Shown: positions 48,082 through 60,443 of the stretch, piece after piece
Layout of the letters: each line of letters starts with the position of its first letter
Position numbering within the stretch: the first letter of the stretch is position 1
Assembly (NCBI GenBank): GCA_011799875.1
Contig: JAAAXO010000120.1
Coordinates: forward strand, 601,209-665,208
Reading direction: 5' to 3'
From: Thinopyrum elongatum
Lineage: Eukaryota; Streptophyta; Magnoliopsida; Poales; Poaceae
DNA length: 64,000 bases
The notes under the pieces: model-generated
Database searches by the model: none
What the model was told of the DNA's origin: nothing
The model's input: the letters and a program-made list of their open reading frames with translations, nothing else
Position numbers and translations under genes: made by a program

Positions 48082-51000
48082 TCCTCCCCTTCTTGAAATG
48101 AAGTCGTCCTCGACGGAAGCTCATCTTCCTCACCCAAATAAGGCTTCAGATCTGCAATGTTAAAAGTGGGACTAACCCCAAAATCTGCAGGCAGCTCAAG
48201 TTTATATGCGTTATCATTTATTTTCTCTAACACCTTAAAACGACCATCAGCACGTGGCATTAGCTTTGATTTGCGCAAATCAGGAAATCTATCCTTACGC
48301 AAATGTAACCAAACAAGATCTCCAGGTGCAAACACAACATGTTTTCTACCCTTATCTCCAGCAAGTTTATATTTAGCATTCATACGCTCAATGTTCTCCT
48401 TAGTTAACTCATGCATTTTTAAGATCAATTCAGCACGTTGTTTAGCATCAAAATTAACCTTCTCCGAAGATGGAAGAGGCAACAAATCAGTTGGTGCACG
48501 AGGAAGGAAACCATACACAATTTCAAAAGGACACATCTTAGTAGTAGAATGCAATGAACGATTATAAGCAAATTCAATATGAGGCAAGCATTCTTCCCAC
48601 ATTTTCTTGTTATTCTTCAAAACAGCCCTAAGCATAGTAGACAATGTTCTATTGACTACTTCAGTTTGTCCATCAGTTTGGGGGTGACATGTAGTACTAA
48701 AAAGCAGTTTAGTCGCCAACTTAGCCCATAAACATCTCCAAAAGTGGCTAAGAAATTTAGTATCACGATCTGAAACAATAGTATTTGGCACACCATGCAA
48801 GCGTATAATTTCACGAAAGAACAAATCAGCAACATTAACAGCATCATCGCTTTTATGACATGGTATAAAGTGTGCCATTTTCGAGAACCTATCCACGACA
48901 ACAAATATGCTATCCCTCCCCTTCTTTGTTCGAGGTAAACCTAAAACAAAGTCCATAGATATATCCTCCCAAGGAACACTAGGTACAGGCAAAGGCATAT
49001 ATAAACCATGAGGATTGAGTCGTGACTTAGCTTTTTGACATGTAGTGCAGCGAGCAACAAAACGCTCAACATCGCGTCTCATCTTTGGCCAAAAGAAATG
49101 TGTAGCAAGTATATCCTCCGTCTTCTTCATGCCAAAGTGTCCCATTAATCCTCCTCCATGCGCCTCCTGCAACAACAAAAGACGAACGGAGCTAGCTGGA
49201 ATGCATAGCTTGTTAGCACGAAACAGAAATCCATCGTTAACGACGAACTTGTTCCATGTTCTCCCTTCCTTACAATTCTGCAATACATCTTTAAATTCAG
49301 CATCATGCACATATTGATCTTTGATGGTCTCCAAACCAAATATTTTAAAGTCAACTTGTGAAAGCATAGTATAACGACAAGACAATGCATCAGTAATAAC
49401 ATTTTCTTTACCCTTCTTGTGTTTAATGACATAAGGGAAAGTCTCAATAAATTCAACCCATTTAGCATGTCTACGGTTCAGTTTTGCTTGACTTTTAATG
49501 TGTTTCAAAGATTCATGATCAGAATGTATAACAAATTCTTTGGGCCATAAATAATGTTGCCATGTTTCTAAGGTCCGAACAAGAGCATATAATTCTTTAT
49601 CATAAGTAGAATAGTTCAGACTAGGCCCACTCAATTTTTCAGAAAAGTATGCAACAGGTTTGCCATCTTTTAATAAAACACCTCCTAATCCAATTCCACT
49701 AGCATCACATTCAAGCTCAAAAGTCTTATTAAAATCAGGAAGTTGGAGTAAAGGAGCATGTGTCAACTTATCTTTCAATACCGTGAAGGCTTCTTCCTGT
49801 GAGGTACCCCAAACAAAAGGCACATCCTTCTTTGTAAGCTCATTGAGAGGTGCAGCAATGGTGCTGAAATCTCTCACAAAACGCCTATAGAAACCAGCGA
49901 GTCCAAGAAAACTCCTCACTTGAGTGACCGTTTTGGGCTGTGGCCAACTCTCAATAGCTTCAATCTTGGCTTTATCAACTTCAATTCCCTGTGGAGTAAC
50001 AACATAGCCAAGAAAAGATACTCGGTCGGTGCAAAAGGTGCACTTCCCAAGGTTACCAAACAAACATGCATCACGTAAAGCAATAAAAACAGCACGTAAA
50101 TGTTCCAAATGTTCCTCCAAAGATCTGCTATAAATCAGTATATCATCAAAATAGACTACGACAAATCGTCCAATGAAAGCACGTAAAACTTCATTCATTA
50201 ATCTCATGAAAGTACTAGGTGCATTAGTTAACCCAAAAGGCATGACTAACCACTCATATAATCCAAACTTTGTTTTAAATGCTGTTTTCCATTCATCCCC
50301 CAATTTCATACGAATTTGATGGTATCCACTACGCAAATCAACTTTGGAGAATATTGTAGAGCCACTCAATTCATCAAGCATATCATCTAGTCTAGGAATA
50401 GGATGACGATAACGAATAGTAATATTATTAATGCCTCTACAATCAACACACATACGCGATGTACCATCCTTTTTCGGCACTAGAATAATAGGAACAGCAC
50501 AAGGACTAAGGGATTCGCGTATATAACCTTTGTCGAGCAACTCCTGTACTTGACGCATAATCTCCTTCGTCTCCTCTGGATTGGTACGGTATGGCGCACG
50601 GTTTGGCAACGAAGCACCGGGAATTAAGTCAATCTGATGCTCAATCCCGCGAATAGGTTGTAATCCCGGTGGCACGTCTTGTGGAAAGACGTCAGCGAAC
50701 TCCTGCAAAATGTTAGTGACCGCAGGAGGCAAAGAGGAAGGCACGTCCTCGAATGAAAATAACGCCTCTTTGCACACAAAAGCATAGCAAACAGAATTGC
50801 TGAAATCTAGATCATCAATATCAGATTTGGTGGCAAGTAAGCATGCACTTTTCAATTTAATTTCAGAAGCAACACTAGATGGTTTATTATTAGGCTTCAT
50901 TTGTTGCTCAAATTCTTTTGCCACAATCTGATTTTCACTCTTAGATTTCTCCTGTTTTGCTTTACTAGCTCTATTAATATCATCTTTCAAAATAGAATCA

Positions 51001-52884
51001 GGAGTCATAGGAAGCAAAGTAATATGTTTATCCTTATGAACAAGAGTATACTGATTGTTTCTACCATGGTGTACAGAATTTTTATCAAATTGTCATGGTC
51101 TACCAAGTAATAATGAACATGCTTGCATGGGTACCACATCACAATCAACATAATCAGCATATGTAGAGATACTAAAATGCACACGAACAGTACGTGTTAC
51201 CTTAACCTTGCCGCTGTTGTTGAACCATTGGATATAGTAAGGATGTGGATGTGGTCTTGTGGTGAGAGATAGCTTCTCCACCATCTCCATGCTAGCCAAG
51301 TTGTTGCAGCTCCCTCCATCTATGATGACGCGAACAGAACGTTCCTTCACAACTCCCTTTGTATGGAACAAATTATGCCTCTGATTTTGCTCAGCTTGTG
51401 TGACCTGCACACTCAAAACACGTTGAGCAACTAAACATTCATACCTGTCAGCGTCTTCAGGAGCCATGTATTGCGTCTCATGATCAGAATCATCTCCACC
51501 GTGTTCTTCACTTGTAACAAGAGCCAAAGTCTCCTCATCATAGTCACTAGCGGACTCATACCCACCATCCTCAGTAGCAATCATAACACGCGGAGATTGG
51601 CATTCTCTCGCATAATGACCTCTTCCCTTACAACGACGACAAATAATATCATGTGTGTGCCCTGTTGATGCCATAGATGAAGAAGAGCTCTGGGCAGGCC
51701 CAGAAGGTGTACTCTTGGCAGATGGTGGTGGTGGTGCCTATTTTCTTGTATCTCGGTTGGAATTGGCGGCTGAAGTCAGTGGTGCCGCAGTAGGACGTGT
51801 GGGAGTAGAGGAGGCACGCGGTGTCCATGATGAAGATCGACCTGCAGAAAAATTGCCTGTCGATCCTGCACTTCACGTTCAGCTTTACAAGCAAGATGGA
51901 ATAAACGAGTGATATTATTATACTCCTTATACTCTAGAATGGTCTGAATCTCTCTATTTAATCCACCCATGAAACGTGCAAGCATAGCTTCATTCTCCTC
52001 AACATACCACATCTAATCATGCCAGTTTGTAATTCCTGATAATATTCTTCTACAGAATTTTTTCCTTGTCTTAAGCGCTGCAATTTTTGAAGTAATTCAC
52101 GTTGATAATATGGTGGAACCCAACGAGTACGCATAGCAGTTTTCAAAGCAGCCCACGTAGCTGGAATAGGATATAATCTACAATGTTCAGACCACCATAC
52201 ACATGCAAAACTAGTGAAAGCACAAACAGCAGCAGCAACACGTCGTTCCTCGGGATATTGTAAACATGTAAAACGTTGTTCAGTTTCTAACTCCCAAGTA
52301 AGATATATATCAGGAACATATCTACCCTCGAATGGTGGAATATTCAATTTTAATTTAGGAAGATGGTCATGATCTCGTACCTGAAGTGGTGGTGCAGACC
52401 TACCATTGCGATTATTTGCATGTGGACAACCTGGTGCTGGTGGTTGCACGTAGTTATGATTTTGATCAACCTCATCCTCATAATCGCCCGCGTAATCATC
52501 CTCCTCCTCGGCACCAGCAGCAGCAGGAGCAGGAGCCAAAGAAGCATCAACAGTAGGTACAGCAGCACCAGAAGTTTGGCCATCCTCAAGAGGAACACGC
52601 TTCGCTCGTCCGAACTGATTTGGAAGGGGGCGTTGTTGTTGTCGTTGCGGAGGTGCGACAGGTGCAGCCGGTGGTGGTTGGGGAAGACGCGTGAGCAATT
52701 CATTAAACTTGTTATCCAGCTTTGTCTCGAACGACTTCTCCATGCCATCTATCTTCTCCATGGCCTCTTCAAATCTGTTTAGCACATCTCCCACCTGGCC
52801 ACTCATCATTTGCTGAAATTTATCATGCAACTCCTTGTTCGTCATGTTCTCCCAGTCAATCTTGTCGGCTTGTGATCCTGCCAT
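47775..52884 (-). pseudogene. gag-pol: E3 gag-pol, full length with a stop and two frameshifts
   Basis: The order from the ATG at 52884 is complete: coiled coil, Gag core, CCHC, protease, RT, RNase H, integrase and LTR-encoded tail. It is inactivated by three changes. A one-base loss lies near 52003 and a 13-base loss at 51854/51855, both in Gag. TGG to TGA at 51093-51095 lies between protease and RT. From 51017 down to the final stop the frame is open for 1,080 codons, covering RT, RNase H and integrase with their catalytic residues. It is the longest uninterrupted pol in the window. Confidence 0.94.
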
Positions 52885-53993
52885 GGTTAGCAGCAATAGA
52901 AACACACAAGAATATGATCCAACAGACTACTAGAAAGTGGTGGTGGTGTGGTGTGGTGTCACAAATCCGTCAAGCAAATCTCAAATTCTTACCAGTTCTT
53001 ACCCAGCAGCAGGTGGTGATCGGCAACCTTTGTAGTCAAAACTCTCAGAGCTTGGACAGAGCGATTGCCAGGTGGTGTCAAACGCACGATGTAGATGTAT
53101 GTGGAGCTGGGAGGGCTTATGATATGGTAGCAAAAAGGGTCAGCAATAATCAATTCAGAGATGCAATGTTGAATAAACTCTCAACGACGGTACTGTGCTG
53201 GTCCTAGGCTAGACCGTGCTAGAGATGCGAGCCTAGAACACTAACAAAAATCACGGCGCTGCACGTAAACAAGGGAGGAGCACACTCTGAATTTTTTTCT
53301 TTTTTTTTTTTGCACTTTTTTTTTCCTCCTTTTTTTTTTTGCTCCGCAACAATTTTTTTTCGAAAAAGTCTACAAATGGTCTAAAAACTGCCTAGCCAGA
53401 ATTTTCCAGACTTAGTTTTTTTTTTTTGAAACTGGAACTATTTTTCTTCTACGGGTAGCACGAAAATTGGGGAATCCGACTTGTTCACGACTCGTAGTAT
53501 CGCGTGATCTGGAACTCTAAAATAAAGGAATAAATACTGGACTCGGACTAGGACTGGTGGCAGAGATGAATCTGGTGGAACTCGGACTGGTGATGGTATA
53601 TGACGGTAGTATATGTGGGCTCGGATTGGTGGTGGTATATGGACTCGGATCGGTGGTGGCATATGGACTCAGAGAAATAGCAGATAAGCTGTGGTGGTAT
53701 ATGGTAGGGGCGATGATGATGGTGCGGCGGCGGCGTGACAACTTGTGAACAGAACTCGAAACTCTAAAGAACTAGACGCTAAGACCAGCAACTTGACACG
53801 ACGATGCAACCGCAAATTCAACAAAGCAAAAACCCTAAAGATTATGCAAAGGCTCAGATTGGTTCGGATATGATGAACTAACCCTAAATTTTTTTTTTGG
53901 CTTTTTCCTGGACTGTAGGTATGAAGAACAGAGTCGATCTAAACTACGAAAAACTGTAAATCTCACCGAGCAACCTGGGAATCTGATACCACT
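52885..53993 (-). other. E3 leader and PBS (inverted)
   Basis: Same parts as 45329-46469, with two minisatellite units. No gene is seen. Confidence 0.88.
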
Positions 53994-54915
53994 TAATAGA
54001 GGCGAGGGTGTCCCGATCTTTCGATGAGATGATAGCTATCGTTTTTGGTGGAGTAGACTTTGACGATCCGACTACGAACGTGCGAGGACGTCGCGCCTTA
54101 GCAATCGCTAAACCAACTCCGAGAGGTTATTGACCACGCCGGAGCACAATCAACCTGACCACGAGGGTCTATCTCCTGCAAGCAAACGAAGAACAAGCAA
54201 GAAACTAAGATTTGCAATCTGGATATTGCGAATATAAGATGAAAGCTTTATTGATAAAGGTGGGGTTCTGTGACGTCTTGGTCTGGTCGTTGAACACAAA
54301 CGAAGTACGCGAAGTTGCAGCTATGGCGAACTTTTAATCTAAACAAAACCCAAAGTCTAAACGGTGCCCTAAGGGCTGTATATATGGAGGAAGAGGAGGG
54401 GATTTCGTGGCCCTTGAAGGAGGGGTCCGAAACCAACCCTATCTCTTGTTTCCCCACACATACGGACTCTAAAAACAGCCTATACTCAAGTATTTCGAAA
54501 TTACATGGGCCTGGCCCAATAATAAGGTGACGCAGCACCTATAATAGCCTCTGGACGAAATTTATGAAGTGACATCTTGTATATTTCGTCCAAGGCTTCC
54601 TGCACTCATTATGGTGGCTTCAAAGTCCTGAAATCATCACTTGTAACTCCATTCTTGTTCCCCTTGTGCATGCCATCATCTCCATGCTTGAACTTGCTCC
54701 AAGGTTCCTCTTTCTTGTCCAAGCTAGGGCCTTCATTTGTAAGCAAAACAAATGTATCCAATTTAGGCAGCATCATATTCTCATGAACTTTAGAATCATT
54801 ACCAAGAAACGAAAGTACCTGATAATTTAATTGGCGTGCGCGAGCTCTAGTAATTGGTCCAGTATGTATAGAAGCAGGGGCTGTGGGTGTAACAATGGTA
54901 TTGATGTCCTCATCA
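53994..54915 (-). repeat. E3 5' LTR
   Basis: 922 bp. The outer base pair next to the PBS is changed (TAATAGAGG), the same change as at 45327. The right flank is CTCAA. Confidence 0.92.
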
Positions 54916-55215
54916 CTCAAGAGGAACACGCTTCGCTCGTCCGAACTGATTTGGAAGGGGGCGTTGTTGTTGTCGTTGCAGAGGTGCGACAGGTGCAGCC
55001 GGTGGTGGTTGGGGAAGACGCGTGAGCAATTCATTAAACTTGTTATCCAGCTTTGTCTCGAACGACTTCTCCATGCCATCTATCTTCTCCATGGCCTCTT
55101 CAAATCTGTTTAGCACATCTCCCACCTGGCCACTCATCATTTGCTGAAATTTATCATGCAACTCCTTGTTCGTCATGTTCTCCCAGTCAATCTCGTCGGC
55201 TTGTGATCCTGCCAT
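54916..55215 (-). pseudogene. gag: A-family gag N-terminal fragment (100 codons), E2 5' end
   Basis: Open from the ATG at 55215 to KRVPLE, where E3's LTR begins. It belongs with the leader and 5' LTR to its right, the 5' end of the element inserted at TAAAA. Confidence 0.9.
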
Positions 55216-56283
55216 GGTTAGCAGCAATAGAAACACACAAGAATATGATCCTAGAGACTACTAGAAAGTGGTGGTGGTGTGGTGTGGTGTCACAAATCCG
55301 TCAAGCAAATCTCAAATTCTTACCAGTTCTTACCCAGCAGCAGGTGGTGATCGGCAACCTTTGTAGTCAAAACTCTCAGAGCTTGGACAGAGCGATTGCC
55401 AGGTGGTGTCAAACGCACGATGTAGATGTATGTGGAGCTGGGAAGGCTTATGATATGGTAGCAAAAAGGGTCAGCAATAATCAATTCAGAGATGCAATGT
55501 TGAATAAACTGTCAACGACGGTACTGTGCTGGTCCTAGGCTAGACCGTGCTAGAGACGCGAGCCTAGAACACTAACAAAAATCACGGCGCTGCACGTAAA
55601 CAAGGGAGGAGCACACTCTGAATTTTTTTCTTTTTTTTCCTCTTTTTTTTTTTTGCTCCGCAACAATTTTTTTTCGAAAAAGTCTACAAATGGTCTAAAA
55701 ACTGCCTAGCCAGAATTTTCCAGACTTAGTTTTTTTTTTTGAAACTGGAACTATTTTTCTTCTGCGGGTAGCACGAAAATTGGGGAATCCGACTTGTTCA
55801 CGACTCGTAGTATCGCGTGATCTGGAACTCTAAAATAAAGGAATAAATACTGGACTCGGACTAGGACTGGTGGCAGAGATGAATCTGGTGGAACTCGGAC
55901 TGGTGATGGTATATGACGGTAGTATATGTGGGCTCGGATTGGTGGTGGTATATGGACTCAGAGAAATAGCAGATAAGCTGTGGTGGTATATGGTAGGGGC
56001 GATGATGATGGTGCGGCGGCGGCGTGACAACTTGTGAACAGAACTCGAAACTCTAAAGAACTAGACGCTAAGACCAGCAACTTGACACGACGATGCAACC
56101 GCAAATTCAACAAAGCAAAAACCCTAAAAAGATTATGCAAAGGCTCAGATTGGTTCGGATATGATGAACTAACCCTAATTTTTTTTTTGGCTTTTTCCTG
56201 GACTGTAGGTATGAAGAACAGACTCGATCTAAACTACGAAAAACTGTAAATCTCACCGAGCAACCTGGGAATCTGATACCACT
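55216..56283 (-). other. E2 leader and PBS (inverted)
   Basis: A shortened leader with a single minisatellite unit and the inverted PBS TCTGATACCA near 56272-56281. Confidence 0.87.
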
Positions 56284-57204
56284 TGATAGAGGCGAGGGTG
56301 TCCCGATTTTTCGATGAGATGATAGCTATCGTTTTTGGTGGAGTAGACTTTGACGATCCGACTACGAACGTGCGAGGACGTCGCGCCTTAGCAATCGCTA
56401 AACCAACTCCGAGAGGTTATTGACCACGCCGGAGCACAATCAACCTGACCACGAGGGTCTATCTCCTGCAAGCAAACGAAGAACAAGCAAGAAACTAAGA
56501 TTTGCAATCTGGATATTGCGAATATAAGATGAAAGCTTTATTGATCAAGGTGGGGTTCTGTGACGTCTTGGTCTGGTCGTTGAACACAAACGAAGTACGC
56601 GAAGTTGCAGCTATGGCGAACTTTTAATCTAAACAAAACCCAAAGTCTAAACGGTGCCTAAGGGCTGTATATATGGAGGAAGAGGAGGGGATTTCGTGGC
56701 CCTTGAAGGAGGGGTCCGAAACCAACCCTATCTCTTGTTTCCCCACACATACGGACTCTAAAAACAACCTATACTCAAGTATTTCGAAATTACATGGGCC
56801 TGGCCCAATAATAAGGTGACGCAGCACCCATAATAGCCTCTGGACGAAATTTATGAAGTGACATCTTGTATATTTCGTCCAAGGCTTCCTGCACTCATTA
56901 TGGTGGCTTCAAAGTCCTGAAATCATCACTTGTAACTCCGTTCTTGTTCCCCTTGTGCATGCCATCATCTCCATGCTTGAACTTGCTCCAAGGTTCCTCT
57001 TTCTTGTCCAAGCTAGGCCCTTCATTTGTAAGCAAAACAAATGTATCCAATTTAGGCAGCATCATATTCTCATGAACTTTAGAATCATTACCAAGAAACG
57101 AAAGTACCTGATATTTTAATTGGCGTGCGCGGGCTCTAGTAATTGGTCCAGTATGTATAGAAGCAGGGGCTGTGGGTGTAACAATGGTATTGATGTCCTC
57201 ATCA
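56284..57204 (-). repeat. E2 5' LTR (inverted, 921 bp)
   Basis: PBS on its left, TAAAA on its right. One base is lost in the GTGCCTAAGG region. Confidence 0.92.
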
Positions 57205-58285
57205 TAAAAGCGATGATGCTGTTAATGTTGCTGATTTGTTCTTTCGTGAAATTATACGCTTGCATGGTGTGCCAAATACTATTGTTTCAGATCGTGATAC
57301 TAAATTTCTTAGCCACTTTTGGAGATGTTTATGGGCTAAGTTGGGGACTAAACTGCTTTTTAGTACTACATGTCACCCCCAAACTGAAAGACAAACTAAA
57401 GTAGTCAATAGAACATTGTCTACTATGCTTAGGGCTGTTTTGAAGAATAACAAGAAAATGTGGGAAGAATGCTTGCCTCATATTGAATTTGCTTATAATC
57501 GTTCATTGCATTCTACTACTAAGATGTGTCCTTTTGAAATTGTGTACGGTTTCCTTCCTCGTGCACCTATTGATTTGTTACCTCTTCCATCTTCGGAGAA
57601 GGTTAATTTTGATGCTAAACAACGTGCTGAATTGATCTTAAAAATGCATGAGTTAACTAAGGAGAACATTGAGTGTATGAATGCTAAATATAAACTTGCT
57701 GGAGATAAGGGTAGAAAACGTGTTGTCTTTGCACCTGGAGATCTTGTTTGGTTACATTTGCGTAAGGATAGATTTCCTGATTTGCGCAAATCAAAGCTAA
57801 TGCCACGTGCTGATGGTCCATTTAAGGTGTTAGAGAAAATAAATGATAATGCATATAAACTTGAGCTGCCTGCAGATTTTGGGGTTAGTCCCACTTTTAA
57901 TATTGCAGATTTGAAGCCTTATTTGAGCGAGGAAGATGAGCTTCCGTCGAGGACGACTTCATTTCAAGAAGGGGAGGATGATGAGGACATCAATACCATT
58001 GTTACACCCACAGCACCTACTGCTACATACACTGGACCAATTACTAGAGCTCGCGCACGCCAATTAAATTATCAGGTACTTTCGTTTCTTAGTAATGATT
58101 CTAATGTTCATGAGAATATGATGCTGCCTAAATTGGATACATTTGTCTTACTTACAAATGAAGGGCCTGGCATGGATAAGAGGGATGAACACTGGAGCAA
58201 GACCAGGCATGGAGATAATGGCATGCGCAAGGGGAACAAGAACGGAGTTACAAGTGATGATTTCAGGACATTGAAGCCACCTTAA
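57205..58285 (+). pseudogene. gag-pol: E1 gag-pol, piece 3: integrase core to C-terminal tail
   Basis: It resumes E1 at the second TAAAA. It encodes the second catalytic Asp (IVSDRD), the Glu region (QTERQTKVVNR in place of [11 protein letters not shown], so the usual Glu is Lys), the C-terminal domain and the Arg-rich tail. It stops at 58283-58285 inside the LTR. The tail is divergent (GMDKRDEHWSKTRHGD), matching the older character of piece 1. Loss of the catalytic Glu would inactivate integrase even without the interruptions. Confidence 0.92.
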
Positions 58286-58899
58286 TGCGTGCATGAAGCC
58301 TTGGACGAAATATACAAGATGCCACTTCATAAATTTCGTCCAGAGGCTATTATAGGTGCTGCGTCACCTTATTATTGGGCCAGGCCCATGTAATTTCGAA
58401 ATACTTAAGTATAGGCAGTTTTTAGAGTCCGTATGTGTGGGAAAACAAGAGTTAGGGTTGGTTTCGGATCCCTCCTCCAAGGACCACGAAATTCCCCCTT
58501 CTTCCTCCATATATACAGCCCTTAGGGCGTCGTTTAGACTTGGGTTTTGTTTAGATTAAAAGTTCGCCATAGCTGCAACTTCGCGTACTTCGTTTGTGTT
58601 CAACGACCAGACCAAGACGTCACAGAACCCCACCTTGATCAATAAAGCTTTCATCTTATATTCGCAATATCCAGATTGCAAATCTTAGTTTCTTGCTTGT
58701 TCTTCGTTTGCTTGCAGGAAATAGACCCTCGTGGTCAGGTTGATCGTGCTCCGGCGTGGTCAATAACCTCTCGGAGTTGGTTTAGCGATTGCTAAGGCGC
58801 GACGTCCTCGCACGTTCGTAGTCGGATCGTCAAAGTCTACTCCACCAAAAACGATAGCTATCATCTCATCGAAAGATCGGGACACCCTCGCCTCTACCA
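57979..58899 (+). repeat. E1 3' LTR (old type)
   Basis: It follows the PPT and ends CCTCTACCA. Many substitutions compared with other LTRs. The right flank GCATT lies in a Tat/Athila-type element. Confidence 0.9.
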
Positions 58900-59292
58900 G
58901 CATTAATATCACAAGATTCCACACTAGTGGCGGGAGGAGCAATCGGAGTGCTAATAAAATCATTGTTATTGGTATTGGAAAAGTCACACAACTTGGTGTT
59001 TTCTTGAGTCATCGTGACTACGCAAACAAGATTGCAAACAAAAATAGATCTGACAAGAAAACGACAAACGAAAAAGAGGGCGAATAAAATGGCAAATGTT
59101 TGCGAAGTGGGGGAGATGAAACTGAGAGGAAAATGGCAAATAATGTAAATTGCAAGGAGATGATATTTGTGATTAGGAACCTTATAGATGTTGATGGTGT
59201 CTCCCCGGCAACGGCGCCAGAAATTCCTTTTGATGTCGCTTGAACTACGTCGGTATTTCCCCAAAGAGGATGGGATGATGCAGCATAGCTAC
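58900..59292 (-). mobile_element. Tat/Athila-type Ty3/gypsy fragment: gag start, leader, PBS, LTR end
   Basis: On the minus strand a PBS for tRNA-Asp (complement at 59202-59219, CCCCGGCAACGGCGCCA) follows an LTR end. After a short leader an ATG at 59012 opens a frame (MTQENTKLCDFSN) that E1 cuts at 58900. This PBS and the following arrangement are typical of large Triticeae elements. I recognise the type, not the exact family. It is the oldest layer here, being the target of E1. Confidence 0.7.
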
Positions 59293-60214
59293 TGATGAGG
59301 ACATCAATACCATTGTTACACCCACAGCCCCTGCTTCTATATATACTGGACCAATTACTAGAGCTCGCGCACGTCAATTAAAATATCAGGTACTTTCGTT
59401 TCTTGGTAATGATTCTAAAGTTCATGAGAATATGATGCTGCCTAAATTGGATACATTTGTTTTGCTTACAAATGAAGGGCCTAGCTTGGACAAGAAAGAG
59501 GAACCTTGGAGCAAGTTCAAGCATGGAGATGATGGCATGCACAAGGGGAACAAGAACGGAGTTACAAGTGATGATTTCAGGACTTTGAAGCCACCATAAT
59601 GAGTGCAGGAAGCCTTGGACGAAATATACAAGATGTCACTTCATAAATTTCGTCCAGAGGCTATTATAGGTGCTGCGTCACCTTATTATTGGGCCAGGCC
59701 CATGTAATTTCGAAATACTTGAGTATAGGCTATTTTTAGAGTCCGTATGTGTGGGGAAACAAGAGATAGGGTTGGTTTCGGACACCTCCTTCAAGGGCCA
59801 CGAAATCCCCTCCTCTTCCTCCATATATACAGCCCTTAGGGCACCGTTTAGACTTTGGGTTTTGTTTAGATTAAAAGTTCGCCATAGCTGCAACTTCGCG
59901 TACTTCGTTTGTGTTCAACGACCAGACCAAGACGTCACAGAACCCCACCTTGATCAATAAAGCTTTCATCTTATATTCGCAATATCCAGATTGCAAATCT
60001 TAGTTTCTTGCTTGTTCTTCGTTTGCTTGCAGGAGATAGACCCTCGTGGTCAGGTTGATTGTGCTCCGGCGTGGTCAATAACCTCTCGGAGTTGGTTTAG
60101 CGATTGCTAAGGCGCGACGTCCTCGCACGTTCATAGTCGGATCGTCAAAGTCTACTCCACCAAAAACGATAGCTATCATCTCATCGAAAGATCGGGACAC
60201 CCTCGCCTCTATCA
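59293..60214 (+). repeat. A-family solo LTR 1 (complete)
   Basis: 922 bp from TGATGAGG to CCTCTATCA. The flanks GCTAC and CCCCC do not match, and the sequence changes from the Tat/Athila-type fragment to something else. Confidence 0.93.
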
Positions 60215-60443
60215 CCCCCACCCCCAGATGTCCGGCCCCTGGGATTTCAGCCTTCCGTGTTTCACCGTTTTGACCATAACTAATTCATCCGGAGTCCGAT
60301 TTTAATGTTCTTTAGCTCGTTTTGAAGCTATTGACATCCCCCATACCACAAAAATACTACCATCACCATTTGACTCCATCAAATTTTTGGAACTTTGTCA
60401 TCTTTGCCTAGGGCTTCCACCACATCCTCTGCAATACCACCAC
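60215..60443 (+). other. Unrelated 229-bp fragment between two solo LTRs
   Basis: C-rich start, then sequence such as TTTGACCATAACTAATTC that resembles untranslated parts of other grass retroelements. No coding frame or known motif is supported. Confidence 0.4.

Larger units (their letters stand above)
47160..54915 (-). mobile_element. E3: full-length inverted A element, 7,756 bp, flanks do not match
   Basis: It has both LTRs, inverted PPT (48082-48094), gag-pol, leader and inverted PBS (53982-53991). It is the best guide to full element length here. The flanks are TATGG in plus-strand gag and CTCAA in minus-strand gag, so the target duplication is not preserved. At least one side was changed after insertion. 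Confidence 0.92.
35979..57204 (-). mobile_element. E2: 21.2-kb rearranged insertion with target duplication TAAAA
   Basis: An inverted 3' LTR (35979) and an inverted 5' LTR with PBS (56284-57204) are flanked by TAAAA at 35974-35978 and 57205-57209, so one inverted A element integrated here. Inside are a palindrome, a tandem gag fragment and a further full-length element. A normal A element is ~7.75 kb, so about 13.5 kb was added. Confidence 0.85.
25394..58899 (+). mobile_element. E1: old A-family element split into three pieces by nested insertions
   Basis: One plus-strand element can be followed across 33 kb: truncated 5' LTR (25394-25972), PBS and leader, gag-pol 26372-30331, then 35910-35978 and 57205-58285, and 3' LTR 57979-58899. 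Both gaps are explained by insertions with perfect 5-bp duplications (GGAGG and TAAAA). The coding pieces share an older, divergent character. The 5' LTR, however, looks young and does not match the 3' LTR, so the 5' end was probably exchanged. The right flank is GCATT; the left flank is lost. Confidence 0.88.

Noticed and set aside
57205..58285. A separate integrase gene
   Set aside because: It is the third piece of E1, linked by the TAAAA duplication, and its catalytic Glu region is altered.
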